64,000 bases of DNA from Alligator mississippiensis (GCF_030867095.1 NC_081832.1:62436444-62500443); one strand, 5' to 3'; shown: positions 24,558-38,240, counted from the first letter of the stretch. Notes: generated by a model from the letters alone, not told the origin. Translations and numbers: made by a program.

Positions 24558-27439
24558 GTGAGAGTCTACTCATATTCATATTGTGTGTAAAAACAATGCA
24601 TAATTTAATTTTTAGAGGATAAATTTATTTGTATGCAGTGTGCGTTAGTGGTCAGCCTCGGGTAGTTGACGCCAACCTTATGTTGGAAAAAAGAACATTT
24701 AATTTGTAATTCACCCTGTGAATTGAATCTGAGTCTTCATGATCTGAGGTGTGAATCATGGACTCCCTGCCCCCCCCCCAACAATGCTTGTCAGATAGAT
24801 ATCTATTTATAGCCATGTAGGGCACCTATTGTTGATCAGTTTCCTTCATGTTTAATTATATATGAAGAAAGGACAGTTGGTGAACAAATGTTTGTTACAA
24901 GTTTTCAAATACCGCTATATGAAGGGCTGAAGGAGAAAAAAAAAAAGTATTTGACTAATGCTAAAGGATCCGAGGCGTTTAAACCATTTGGAAATAGTAA
25001 TGTACTACATGCCGAGAATAGGGATTTGATAATCCTTCTTTCTGCCTTGTGGTGCAAGGAAGTTTACAGTCCGTGGATTTGCTGTGTAATGTTATTTACA
25101 TATTTTTGTAGAGTTTCTCTGTGCACTGGAAATGACTGTTCTGATTTTTTTTTTCACAGCAAATGGCATCACATTTTTTCACCAGCAATGGTAACAAATT
25201 TTGGTTGTAGACCATTAAATCATTACTAAAAATAGATCTGGACTAATGTCAGTTGTTTGCCTCCTGCGTTCTAACATGGCCTTATCCTGTCAGGAGGCAG
25301 GTTGTCTGACATTTCACATTCGTGAGAAACAGATCCAGATTGCAGAGGTTTAAAAGCACGTATATAATATTGATCTGCTAAGCAGTCAGAATCAAGGGTG
25401 TCGTCTCCCTCCCCCCACGTTTATTAGTTACAGATCCAGTTTTGGAGTCTTTGATACCTAAAAAAAATATATATTTTAAGCACACACAACACCCGGTCTT
25501 CTTTCATATTTAGAGCCTGAAAAACAGACCACTTCAAAGGAGGGCAAAAGTAAAGCTTTCGGCATGATTGCAATATTCTTAGCCATGGTGTAAGTAGTAG
25601 CAGGGTGACCTACTTTTAAGTAATTTGAAAGATCAGTAGATAAGATGATCATATTATTTGTGGCTAAACACATCCCCAAAGCAATTTACATATATTTTAT
25701 AATGACTTGGTGGCATCAGAGGAAGGACCAGTTCTGTTCTCCTAGGTGGATTATTCAGTTTCTGTTTGGTTTGCAGGGCCTATGCAGCCTCCTGACAACA
25801 GAGCAGCTGCTGGCAATAACTTTCTATTAAGGATTTTTTTTTCTGCAGAGCTGAGACATCAGGTAGACTCTGTATAGCCTTGGAATGCATGGTAATAATG
25901 GATTTTAATTTTAAGGGCTGGAAGTAATATAAAGAACGTGTGTCCAGCATACTAAATTTATACATCAGAACCATTAGGAAAGGGACACAGCTGGAGTTGG
26001 TCTCTCCTTTTTCTTTTTTTTTTCCTCCTTCAGCCTCACTGCAGGAAGACTTGGCTCATGGTTTTAATTCATTCTGTACCCTGACACGTAGGTGATGTAC
26101 AAAGTACAGAGTGACAGAAAGATCAAGTGTGTTCTTGCTGCTATGTTTAAGGCCTAAGCCCGTTGAACAGCAGTGAAACGTACTTCATTTGATGACCTTT
26201 CAGGAAATCAGCAAAGCCAAGTCATTCCTTAGTTTTCCTTTCCGATTATGTTCTACATATCAAACTGTCTGTCTCATATTTTATCATGGTCAGAAATAAT
26301 TTTTACGTGGCATGTTGGTATCTGTTTACATAAACAGTAGGATGAAGCTATATGTGTCAAGACCAAGTCTGACACTTCTTCATGCCAAGAAAAGGAAAGT
26401 GTTAGAGTGAAATGCTTTCCAGTCTGTTGCTATCACTTATGTTCTGAACAGAGCAAGAAAAGGGCAGGGCAGCAAAGGAGTGGATCTGAGCACTGCAGAT
26501 CTGAGAAGATGCTGGTGAATTTTGAAGCCATCTTGGGCAGTTGCTTTTAACTTTTATGATGTGAAATCCCTGATACCTTCTGATTTCCTCCCCTCTCCTG
26601 ACCTTCCTTTTTTAAAGGAAAAAAAAAAAGAGCTTGCTTGAGTTCTGGGAATGCTAAATTCCTGAGACATTGAAAACAAATTATGCAAAAATTGTCCTTT
26701 TATGTTACCCTAAAGCTAGGATTGTGGCTGTATTCTTGACACAAACAAAAACCCTCATGTCTGCTCCATGATGAAATAAAAGTATGTTTTTTAACATATA
26801 TGAAATGTCCTTGAAGAGATGACTGATTTATTACTGGAATCTTCCTAGACGCATGTTTGCTAAGATGGAAAAAACTCTTTGCCGCAGCAACAGAATGGGT
26901 GAATTTCATAGACCTCTGTTTTCAGTTCATTCTCATTTAACATTTAAATATTTTTCAAATTTATTCATGGCTGTTGCCCTAACATCATAAGAATTAGTTT
27001 TTTTAGAAGGCAAGATGGTGAAACAACAAATGCACACAGTGGAAAATCTGCGTTTTTAGCAAGGATATTTTTACTGTTTAAATTAATGAAATACAGAACT
27101 ATATCTTGTGGAGATCCTATAGCAGGCATATGTAAGTGCTCATTTCTTATTGAAGAGGAGAATGTTGCATAATGTCCATGTAAATAACTAATGCAAATGA
27201 CTGCTGATTTTTAGACCCATCTGCCCCACGGCTTTTAGGCATTTGCAGTGAGACAATCCACATTTTTACAGGTAAAATATGACTGCTGCGATATTTGCTT
27301 GGGAATTTTGTAATAGTGGTGGTAATTAATTTGGTTTTATCAGAGTGGTGTACAGAGCACTTATGCCTCAATTCTATAGTGTCTTCTATCTGAGGATCTC
27401 TCTTGCTTCCACTTTGAAGTGTGTGTGTGGAGGAGGACT

Positions 27440-27620
27440 GGGGGGAGGTTGTGGAGTTCCAACTTCTCTTTTTACAGATGAAAACTGCAGTATAAGAGTT
27501 CAGGTGATTTGTCAAAGGTAGGGAAAGTCAAGGACAGAGCCACAACTCCTTCCTTTTCTCCACTGGCAAGCATCTGACTTCTGATTTTTGTGCTTCAGCT
27601 ACTGGATCACCTTCCCCTCA
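27440..27620. repeat. MIR-like SINE remnant
   Basis: TTTTTACAGATGAAAACTG followed by GATTTGTCAAAGGT and a hypervariable end resembles the 3' half of MIR. Confidence 0.35.
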
Positions 27621-30414
27621 GATTACACATCTGAAATAGCAGATTTAGTCAACTTGCTTCCTCAGAAGTATCGTTTTTGGGGAGTGTCTTAAAAGAGCAA
27701 AGCCATCACTTGTCTTGTTTATAGATCTTGTTTGGAAAGTAGCTGCTTTTCCATAGAACAAACTGTGCTCTTGGAAGCAGAACTGGAATGTTCTTAGCTA
27801 TACCAACCTTCCTGGCCATCTGAACACTAGTAAATAGGACCATCTCTTGCAGTTAGGGCTTTTTAACATCATTCCCCACCTCTCCTCCATTTTGGCCCCC
27901 CTGCGGCATGGACAAGACTTTGGCAGCCCAGTGCTGATATGCCAGTAACTGAGCTTTACTGCAGCACTGCTCTCAAGATTGTCTGGTCTTTCTTCCTGCT
28001 ATGTACTTGCACTTCCTTGTGGCAGTGTAACACCCTGGCTGTTATGCAATATATAAACCTTACTTTGATAGGCATTTCCAGGTTTTGAGCTTTCCCCTTG
28101 AAACATATGAGGATGTTAGTGCCTTCAAGGACTGATTCCACAAACAAGTTGAGCAATAGTTCACAGTTCTCTTACAAAAATACTTTAAAAACACATTTTA
28201 ATAGGACTTGAAAATAATACAAAGTGCCTATTTCATAGAATTTTTACATTTGTGGACAGTTCACTGAATTCACTTGTTCAAAATGTTTTTTTCCCCCTCC
28301 AGTGGCTGATCTCCAGATATTTAACCCCATCCAAATCCACTGAGGGTCTGTGCCAACAGGGCTTTTTCTTCCCTTGGGCAGATGTGGAATGTTTGTGAAA
28401 ACACATACATGACTACAGAAGGGAGTTTTTAATTCTAAGCTACAGTAATGATCTGTTTGTACACAGAAAAATCCTGTCTATTGATAGGTGGCTTAAAGCA
28501 AGCTCATTCATTTAGGAATTTTAGAATAAAAAAAATTATCTTTTAAATGCATTTGCCAACTTTTCCTAAGAAAGGAGTTTTTGCAAATTAGTTCTTCACT
28601 GTACTTACTGCAGAATTATGACTAATATTTGCTCTTTGTTGCTGTTTGATATATTTTGTGAGCTGATAAAAAGATGAGATTACTTGTCCTATAGAATAAA
28701 TTGGTAGGTGGATGATGAGGGTGTTTGAAGGTATCATTTTAGAATCAGTAGGTAGCGGTTTTTAATGCCTATTCACCGTTTTTTATTCTTTTTTTTATAG
28801 CTACATCAGCTCTGTCTGTAGTAACTACTCTTGTATGCATCTCGCAGCTATCGATCTGAGGAATTAGAAGCTCTCTAATGTGGCAGGACATGTACAATTT
28901 AAGTTCTGTGGAAGTTAACTGTTTTGTTTTATAAGCTTTCTACTGACGTTTGCACTTCAGCTTCAGCCTTCCTGTATATTTCTGACCTCAGTTTTTTTTT
29001 TTTTTTTTAAAGGGCGCCTTTGTTAGCAGCGATGTGAATCGTATTTGTATTTTGAAAAAAGGAATCTTATTAAGCATTTTGTTTTGAAAATGAGCTACAC
29101 GCTTTACAGGTTGGCAACGAAGAGAGCATAGGATGTTATGGGAATATAATATACGCTAGATATATAAAGAATTCTGTATGCAACAGAAACAGGCTCAGGC
29201 ACGTTTCTGGGAAGTTGCATGTAGGACGGTCACTTTCTAATGTTTAAAATCTTCGCATTTGACAAACCAGAAGTGCTTGCTCCCACAACAGCTCTGTTTC
29301 GTTTTGTGTTTTCCAGTTTCATCTTACTTGTGAAACTATAAAAGATGATTAGGGCAGCATAAAGCAACATCCTTTCAGGAAAAACCTGTTTATGCAAAGT
29401 CTTTAATTCAGCAGTTACTGGATTGGGACTTGGAAGACTCTACTGTTTGGCAGTGGAGGAAGAGGAACACGTAACATAGCTGAAAAAAAAATCAACTTGA
29501 GAATTAAATAAAAATATGTAATTTATGGTCTTGCCTAAAACTATACAACCACTTAAGTGAGCCTGATTAGGGACCACTAGATACATTGGGCAAACCTAAG
29601 GAGATGAGCAGGATTTGGTTATCAACAAATACTTTAAATTTTTGATGGCAGGATTTTTTAATTATGGGACATAAGGTTTCAAGAAGCTTCAATATTCCAG
29701 AGCAGGTACAGAAGAAACTGGAGACAAGCCTTCCACAATTACAGAATTTCAGGAGTGCATAGGATTTGCAAAGAGATGAACATATTTATTGAATAAAATG
29801 GTTAATCTCCAGTTGTAAGTATGATGTATGCAACCCCTCCTGCCCCATAAATACTGCTTCATCACCTGCCGTAAATTGCTTAAATCGCCAGCGTACTTTG
29901 CATCATTACTGATGCCTCATTCTTCAAAGAATTTTATAAGATTAGGCACAGCCTCTGCTACAAGCAAACTCTCACACCCAGACAGGCTTTAATTTTATAC
30001 ACTTTAGCTTGCCTAATGTGGGCAGTCTCTGGCTTAGGTTGCCTCATCTTGGGAAGCGTTGAATAGAAACTCAGTTTCTGGAGTCTTTATTTTTCAGGTG
30101 ATACTGATGCTGTGGGGACAGACCAAATGTGGTCAAACCTGTATTTCAATGGTTACATCTAGGCCTAAATTTTTCTAATGTGTAAGAAGTTTTGGTTCAG
30201 GCCCATGAAGAATATTCTCCTTCATATTTAAACTTCCAGCATGTACAAGTATTTCAGTACATACTGTCTGCAGCTAATGCTGAGTGACTTTTTTTTTCTA
30301 TGATTGATTTCCAGACCCTTTACGCTTTCAATGGAGAAATGATCTTGTGGAATTTGAATGATATGATTTTATGCTTTCCTACTTATAAGCATCTCCGCTT
30401 TATATTTTGCCCTA

Positions 30415-30600
30415 ATAGAGCATTCTAACCACAAGGATCTCAAGGACTTATCTCTGCTTTACAGACACAAGTGGGGAGAACATGGAAGGCATGGAAGTTA
30501 TGTGACTTTCCCAGTTCATGAGTTGGCTGCAAAGTTGAGACATAAACTCCTGGCTTCTGCTTCGAAGGCTTTAACTATTATGCTGCATTGTCACACAACT
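30415..30600. repeat. MIR-like SINE remnant
   Basis: AAGGATCTCAAGGACTT, CTTTACAGACACAAGTGGGG, TATGTGACTTTCCCAGTTCA and GCTTTAACTATTATGCTGC follow the order of a MIR-like SINE. Confidence 0.45.
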
Positions 30601-32651
30601 GTACATATTTTGAAATGATTCCTAGGCGGTATGAAGGAAATGGGCCAGCAATTTCATTTCCCTTTAGACTGAGCTGGTCAGAGCTTAGCTCAACATGTAT
30701 TGCATAAAGTTTACTTCTCTAGACTATTGACAGCCCTCGTAGCTCTATATTAACCAAATGTTGCCAGTTTCATATTACTTCTTTTATATTTCATCTATCT
30801 AAACCTGTTTTTTGTATAAATGGTTTTTAATGTCAATGGTTTCTAATATATTTCTAATATAAAATGTAAACATGCATTAGTATTTAGCAGTAGTCTTGTG
30901 TGTTGAGTTACCACTTGATTCTTATTAGGGGGGCTTCTCTCTCTCCTCTCCCCTCTCTCTTTTGCTTTTAAGCTGCCTGATAAAACCAAATTTGTGCTAC
31001 ACTAAAACAAACTCTTGTAAAGCAAAATTCTTCTTGTGGTTGACTTATGTAAACAATATCAGCCCCCAGTTAACTTAATTTTGTTATAGCCATGCACCTA
31101 TTTTACCTTATTTCTGCATAGTCATTCTCCTCCATCCTTTCTAATTAATTTTATTATGTGTATGTATATGTGTGTCTATATGTGTATGTATATGAAATGT
31201 GGGCAGTTGTTGTGTGTGTGTAAGAACAGTGCACCTACACTCGGACAGTGGTCCCAAAGGACCAAAAAAAAAAAAGATCAAACCTCAAAAAGTGCTGTCA
31301 CTTGGTGAAATGTGCCACTTGGAAAACAGCACCATTTTGTGGAATTAATCTCTTCTCTTACTGTTTTTTCAAAAAACAGTACTCATTTTTTGCTGAGTAT
31401 ACAGCCTAATCCAAAACATTGTATGTTCACGAATGGACTTGAAATCAGAAAAGGTTAAATTCTTCCTGTTTTTGGTTACTGTGTTAACCTTGAGAAAATT
31501 TAATGCTGTTAAATGTATATTCATATGTCTCCTCAGAAAAATGGAAACCAGTACTATGCTCAGTTGTCAGTCATTTATTGTCTGCTAAAGCAGACCTGGG
31601 TTTGCCTGGTAGGAATTGTTGACTGTTGAGGAAGCCCTTAGAATAGAGCAGAACTTGGTGATCCTTAAAAAAAAAAAAAAAAAAGAGAGAGAGAAAGAGA
31701 TGGAGAACAATTCTTGAATTCAAAGAAATACTGAAACAAAAATACCTTCGTAGTGCCTTTCTTTTTCACTGCATGGGCTTGTGCACTATCATGATACTTA
31801 GCTGGCCAAATTGTTAATGCAGTTCTCTGCCCAAGTAACCAAATATGCTCACTTGAATACTGTACGACCCTATTTGAATTACTGGAGTTTCATTGTGAAT
31901 TAACAGGGGGTTGAGCTTGTGGTAAGAAGAATAGCTTTCACAGATCTGGATTTCCTCAGAACATACACATTCAGAATGGACCAAATAAATCAGGTGCTGG
32001 TTTTCTGCCTTGGTCACTTCAGGGCTATTTGTATGTGCTTTATGGTCTGAGGTCATCTAGCTTACACTGCGCTGGTCAGCATACATAATATGTAAAATGT
32101 TCATGATCACTTGAACTGGTGTATAACAGGCTACAACATTTGGAACATTGTACAAATAATGGCAAAGTTTTGCTGGAAGGGAGTTGCAGTGAACTAGCAC
32201 TCGTGACCATGAAATGTGGGCTATTGTTGTGAGAGTGTAATAGGATAAACAAGAACATACCCTGCTTAAATTCCCTAGCTAAAAAATAGTGTCAGATACG
32301 ATCTGAAATGAAGCATTTCTACAGTGCTCACCACCATAGTAGCTGAGCAGCTTACAAAGATTATCATGACCATAGGAGGCTATTACTTTAACTTCCATTC
32401 CTGTTTTGTGGGAAGGGCATGATGTTAAGAACCTTAGCCTGTTTTTTTTGCCTAAAAACGCATGGCTTTAATGATGTTGTATATGGAGGAACAAAGTGTC
32501 TGAAACTTCCTGTCTGTCTTCCAAGGGCTGTTGAGGCTGAAGCTCCTGATGCCAAGGCTACATAGATACTGTTTTGGAATGGAAACCACTTGCAGGGTCT
32601 ACCTGAAAAGAAAGACTTCTCACATAGCCACATATTGAGGACGCTCTGTAT

Positions 32652-33187
32652 CAGGGCTGTCCAACTGCCAGCTCATGTGCTGCATGTGATTTTCAATGGG
32701 TTAAGTTGTGGGCCCCGGGTTCCTGCCTGGCCCTGTTTTCCCCATTACTTCAGCTACAATAGAAATGAATCTCCAGGCTCTCCCTTCCTGGTTTGACTTC
32801 CGCAGCTTGCCCTTGCCCCAAAGGGGCATGACACATCTAGTGAAGAGCTGAGGGTGAGCCTGGGCCTCCATCAATGTGTTGAGGGGGGGGGGGGGGGAGC
32901 TTATGGTGCAGCATTTGTGGCGGGGGGGTGGGGCTTATGGTGCAGCATTTGTGGCAGGGTGGGGAATTTGCACAGTGCAGTGGCTGTGGGGAGAGAACCC
33001 TTGTGGTGTGGTGCTAGCGGGGAGGCATGGGTATTTGATGCATGGTGGGTGGAGTACCTGCATGGTGCGGTGTGCGGCTTCCACATGGCATGTGACCTAG
33101 GGGGCCTGTGGCTTTCCCTGGCATGTGGCCCCCACTGCAGCTTGCGGGGAGTTTGGCCCCCGGCTGTTTAGAAGTTGGACACCCCTG
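32652..33187. mobile_element. hAT-like MITE
   Basis: Termini are 15-bp inverted repeats with one mismatch: CAGGGCTGTCCAACT at the left and AGTTGGACACCCCTG at the right. Flanks CTCTGTAT (32644-32651) and CTCTATGT (33188-33195) match at 6 of 8, fitting an aged 8-bp target duplication typical of hAT. The interior contains a 15-G run at 32883-32897 and a direct repeat of GCTTATGGTGCAGCATTTGT. It has no transposase. Confidence 0.75.
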
Positions 33188-33781
33188 CTCTATGTGGAAA
33201 TCCCTTTCTGACATACTTGAATTTGAATGGTAGAGGCCTTATGGGATTCAGCATTTCTTACCATCACACAGACTCCATCCATTGTTTAGATGTCACTGGA
33301 ACCACTAAAGAGTGGAGAGGTTGAGCTGTTGCATGGTTTGGAATGGACAGCACTCTCTCTCCCCTTGTTATTTTGGTATTGATAATGACTGCTATCTGGG
33401 AAATGGGAACTTAATCTTTTCTGTAACCATGATAAGCATAGCTTGAAACTGTTAGCTTTGGCCCTTGGTCAGGTGAGCTTAGGCAACCTCATTAGAAACA
33501 GATGTGGTATGTATCATAAAAGTGAGAGTAAACAGAGTATGTCATTTACAAGTAGAAAATGAGAGTCCTTTGGAAGAGCTTCCAATGAAGAAGGTAGAGA
33601 AGTGGTTAGCTATATTTGCCTGAAATAAGGCAGAAGGTAGGGTGAGTGACACCTTGGAGGCAAACTAAGGGAAAGTTCAGGGAGGCAGGAATTATTTTAG
33701 GGAAAACCCCACTTCATCATTAGGTTATTGCCTAAGAAGCCTTGTGCCTTTCTGAACCAGTTAGGGCAGGGTGGCACCTTT

Positions 33782-34035
33782 GGGTGCGTCTACATGTGTG
33801 TTAAGTTACTTCAGTTAATGTGCATTAAATCTCGTACCTTCCATTGTGAGGTACTAGGAAAACGCACATTAGCCTGGCTTAATGTCCATTTAATTAAAGC
33901 GAACACTTCTAAAGTGAGACTTAATGTATATGAGCCTATTTTAATGCATATTAATTAGCAAACCACATTTTTTACATGATGCTTTAGCACGCATTAAAAT
34001 AGGTTAATGTTCATTATGTATGTGTAGACTCACCC
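33782..34035. mobile_element. short MITE with GGGTG-CGTCTACA ends
   Basis: The 254-bp element starts GGGTGCGTCTACATG and ends with the inverted GTAGACTCACCC. The interior is AT-rich with repeated TTAATG and CATTAA motifs in both orientations (GTGCATTAAA, GCGCATTA-like, AATAGGTTAATG). Flanking TTT and TTA could be a 3-bp duplication as in PIF/Harbinger elements, but this is weak. Confidence 0.6.
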
Positions 34036-34589
34036 TTAGAGACCACCTCCTACCAGTAGAGAAGGTGGTGTACTGTTTCAGGTAATTCCCTCTTTCTGTT
34101 CCTCCCATTTGTTGTCTGCCAACAAGCTGAAGGCTGAAAACTGGCCCCTTGCTCACCTTTCAGGTGCTGTGAAGAACTGTCCCTATGCAATCCATTAATT
34201 GACCTTCATTTCAGAACAATACTGAATATTTAGGATTGAGGAATTATTTTGGGGCTTGTTCTACAGCTTTTTGCCAGCATTACATACAAAATAATATAGA
34301 GAGGCTTCCTGGCATTATTCTTCCTGTCAGATGTTTGCCAGATGACTAACAGGTCATTGACAGGGTGACAGCTGAAGAGTCAGCAGACTCCTGAGATTCC
34401 TTGCTCCCTTTGCTGTGAGACCCAAGGACCATGGTAGTTGCATGCAATTTGGAGTTGAAAGTTGCTTCAGTTTTGCCAAATTCCTGATCTGTTGCTGAAA
34501 AGGGAATTACAATAGAAAATAAAGGATATAATGCAAAAAGAAGCTTGCTGAGATGTTGAGATGTGGGGATAATGCAACAGAAATGGTCT

Positions 34590-35455
34590 AAAAACACTCA
34601 AAGCAGTAGTCTGGAGAAGAAGAGAAGACTGAGGGGGGGTTTGATAACAGTCTTCAAATACCTGAAGAGTGATTAGACAGAGGATGGAAATGTTTTTTTT
34701 CTCTATGGCGGTAGGGAGCATGACTAGGAGCAATAGCCTCAAGATTCAGCAGAGGAAATTTAGGTTGGAGATTTAGGAGGAATTTTGTGACAGGTGGTTA
34801 AGCATTGGCACAGACTACAGGTTTCCCTTGCTTTATGCTGTATATGCATTCCTGGAAAATGGTGCATAATTGAATTTGCATAAAGGGAACCCACTTTACA
34901 ATGTAACAAATAGAGATATGTTCCAGGACCTCAACTGTGCTGACCCCCAGACCTATATCTACCACTCTTACAAGATGATTTTGGTACTCACCAACAGCAG
35001 ACAGTACACATGAGCACAGGGTGGTGGTGACTGTTACCATAATGGGGATGGGAACTACAGAAACACGTGTCACAGATAATGAGCGAGGAGCACAGATCCA
35101 CACAGGAGACTATATTTTGGTGTGCATCACTCCCACAATGCACTGCACAAAGCTGCTGACTGCAGGCTTCGACCACACCAATCATATAAGAGTGAATTCA
35201 CCTTGCATATAGCAAATTTTTGGTATAAAAAGGATCATCACATAAGAGTGAATTTGTACATACAGAATCCGCATAAAGTGAGGGAAATCTGTACCTAGAG
35301 AAATTGTGGAATCTCCATCCTTGCAAGAGCAGGTTAGACCCACACTTGGCTGGGATGGTTTAGTTGGGGCCGATTCTGCTGTGAGCAGGGGACTGGATTA
35401 GGTAACCTTGTGAGGTCCCTCCCAGCCCTAATTTCCTATGATCCTATGAGTACAG
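34590..35455 (+). mobile_element. CR1 3' fragment, split by a later insertion
   Basis: The left piece (about 34590-34817) and right piece (35294-35455) together read like the C-terminal coding end and 3' tail of a CR1 element in sense orientation. Landmarks are the GGTTTGATAACAGTC block, AGATTTAGGTTGGAGATTTA, and then CTGGGATGGTTTAGTTGGGG and GAGGTCCCTCCCAGCCCTAA near the end. The tail ends in ATGATCCTATGAG, the short CR1 terminal repeat. The two halves are separated by a Tigger-like MITE with a TA duplication. Confidence 0.85.
34818..35291 (-). mobile_element. Tigger/pogo-like MITE inserted into CR1
   Basis: This 474-bp element is flanked by TA at 34816-34817 and 35292-35293. Its ends are inverted repeats: CAGGTTTCCCTTGCTTTATG at the left and the reverse complement of CAGATTTCCCTCACTTTATG at the right. 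A TA duplication and a CAGG-starting terminus fit the Tc1/mariner superfamily, pogo/Tigger group. It has no transposase. The interior is an opposite-orientation relative of the copy at 5285-5724. Confidence 0.8.
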
Positions 35456-37454
35456 AGACTGAACATTTAAAGATGAATGTCTGTAAGTCCCCATTTGTGC
35501 ACTGCATTGACTTTATGGACTGCGATTTAAGCAAGCTGTGGGTATAGCCACATCTTGTGGCTCTAGGCAAAACTAAAGTTCTCTCGCTGAAAGTTTAAGA
35601 AAATACCTATAATTTGAAGTAGATAGGAACTGTGAACAGACATACCAGACCAAGACACCAAATATAACCGCTAAAGGAAGAAAAAAGTTGGAAGGGAAAA
35701 CATGTGAAGCTGAAAAAATGAAGGAACAAAATGTTCCTAAACTGGTATTTCTCACTAGACACATCTGTTCTTTTCTAATACAGATCAGGGATAAGTAAAA
35801 GCTGTGAAAAGATGAGATAGCTACATACTTCTACTCTTGATTTAGAAATTTGGGCTAGACAAGTATGGTAAATGTTTCTGGTCTCAGTGACCAAACACAG
35901 GACTGTTAACTTCATACTTTATACCAAGCCCTCTAAGAATCAGCCACGTGCTACTGAAATGTAGCAATCTCTGGGTAGGGGTACCTTAATTATTTTGTGG
36001 TTGGAACCTTCTAAAGATATGAGGAATTATTTTGACTTAAATTACTGGCAGATATATATTTAGTAGTAGTAATGCAATTTTATCAAATTTGAATAAAGCC
36101 AGGACACTACAACTAACACACTCCTTAAAACACATGTCATTTCATAACTGCAAATAGGCTTGAATGATGTCTCATTTCTTGAACTAAGACTGCACTAGAA
36201 CTTCAGTGTTGGAGGCAGCTGAAGGTATTGTTTATTTGAGGGGAAAAAGGAAAGCATATATATTTAAACTGTATATTTGATACCATTTGCTTCGTTTCCC
36301 AGCAAAATACCGATCAAGTCTGGCTTGACTTATCTTGGGAAACTTCAGCTTCACAGCTAGAGAGGGAGTAAAAAATTATGCACTTTCCATGCTTGGTCTC
36401 TAGTTCAAAGGTGAATCTCTTGGAAAGTAAACAAAACTTAACATCTGGGATCACTGCCGGTGTCCCTTTGGAATATATTCCTGGAAATTAAATTCAAAGT
36501 CAGTTAATGCTGTTTAGCAAAATTTTGTTTGCCTCTTTCTGTGTATGCATGAGAAATCTTTTGGGTAGATGAACAAATTATTTTGTTATGGAAGAATACA
36601 TTTTTTGTGCCTGTACTAGTGACTTTTGGGATATTTCCTGATCAATGCTCTTTAAGGAAACAAAGTTTCATTGCTTAAGTCAGGAAATTGAACATCTTAA
36701 CTTGTTCCTAGATGATCTGGTATTGGAGTATTCAAGTAATATGTCAGGTGGCTTTGTGGGCACTCATCCTGCTGTTTTGGTAAGGAAAGGATGAATAATG
36801 AATGTGCTAAAGGTTGGCCTTGGCTATTTTGAAGTAGAAGGCCTTGGAAAGCATATGCGTTACCATCTCGTCTGGAAAGTATATGTGTTATCATCTTGTC
36901 ATCTCAAGCCAACTGAGCTAAAAGTTGTCATGCCTCTAGCATTAGTCCTTAGTTTTAGCGGTAATTAATTTTGTTAAAATCTTGGAATTCTGTCTCTAAT
37001 TAATTAAATATCAAAGGTAACTTTTATCCTAGAAACTGAGTTTATTTGGAGCACCAACTTGTAAAGTGAATATTCTTGCAAGCTTCAATTTTATTTCTGC
37101 AGAGCCTGAAATGACTCTGTGTAAAACTGGATTGATGCAGTTATGTTGTAGTGGCAAAGGTTGTATTGCTATGGTGAAGGACTACACTCTGTTTTCACAA
37201 TGTGGATTTGCTCTGGTCTGAGCAAAACCCTTGATTCCAGGCGCTTGTCTTGGGAGTTTATAGTCCAAAATGTCATTTTTACTTCCCGATTGTTAAGCAC
37301 TGTAATGCTGTTAAAACGTTTAAATGTAACAAAATGTATTATGCAATACACATGATGTATCCATTGAATACAATAGAAAATAGATTACAAAAAATAGTCA
37401 CTAATATAGAAGGAAAATAGCAAAGGCTGGTCTGGTCTTCCTTGAATTGGGGCT

Positions 37455-37570
37455 TTTAATCACATCTCTGTTCAGGCAAGTACTTAAGCATATGCTTAGT
37501 CTTGAGTATGTGATTAAATCCCATTGATTTCAGTGGGTTTTAAATGTGTGCTCATGTACTTTCTTGAACT
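37455..37570. repeat. short interspersed repeat, copy B
   Basis: GTACTTAAGCATATGCTTAG followed by TTAAATCCCATTGATTTCAG and GTACTTTCTTGAACT matches 8905-9030. Sits in CPEB4 intron 1, 0.7 kb before exon 2. Confidence 0.45.
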
Positions 37571-38240
37571 ATTTTACTGGATTTATTGGAAGGTGGAGAA
37601 TATTAAATTTGGCAAATAGGTTTTGGAGTAATTAGTATGTTGTGTCAAATGCTATAGGTGGCTGTAAAATGGAAAACTAAGCTTATGAAAAGGGACAATT
37701 TTTTTTGTTTCTGTCCTCCTTACCCTGACCCTTCTGCTCTCACCCCCTCTAAAATATCCTGTAATGCTGCTGCTTTTTTTAAAGGAAAAGTTGGGCAAGG
37801 GAAGGCAAATAGGTATGATGTCTTTACAGTACAAGTTCACACTGAATATGTATAGCTGCAAAATAAATATCAAAAGTTTAGTATGAAAAAATGTATTATT
37901 AAAAAAAAAAGAAAGGTTCCTTTGCAGTCATTCTTTCATGCAGACTGTTTCATTTTAATTAGGTATTTGGCAAAGCATTTATTGCAATGGAAACCCTTTT
38001 AGGTTTCATTTGGTTTCAGATATTCATTTGCAGTGTCATTATGGCAAACTGAAGCTTTTGCTGTGAATTTAATTTTACCCAGTAAAAGTTAAAAAGCCTG
38101 CAGCTTTAGTTGAAATAGGATTTCCCAATGTATGTTTAATTCTGGTTCAGTGGTATAGGTTCCAGTGGAAGTTTTTGCATGCATGTAGCTTTGGGTATTA
38201 TTGTGTTGTCTAAACTGGCTCTATTTGTGTTTACTTGCAG

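Larger units (their letters stand above)
24558..38240 (+). other. CPEB4: CPEB4 intron 1
   Basis: The intron runs from GTGAGAG to TTTACTTGCAG, 13,683 nt. It contains no supported exon. Recognisable contents are MIR-like SINE remnants, a hAT-like MITE (32652-33187), a MITE at 33782-34035, a sense CR1 tail broken by a Tigger-like MITE (34590-35455), and one copy of a short repeat family near 37455-37570. The remainder (24558-27440, 27620-30410, 30600-32300, 35460-37450) is AT-rich sequence with homopolymer runs in which I see nothing identifiable. Confidence 0.9.

Noticed and set aside
24558-24590. Read-through extension of CPEB4 exon 1 by ten codons
   Set aside because: The CAG|GTGAGAG donor and an in-phase downstream exon show that this is intron. 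A retained-intron isoform is possible but unsupported.
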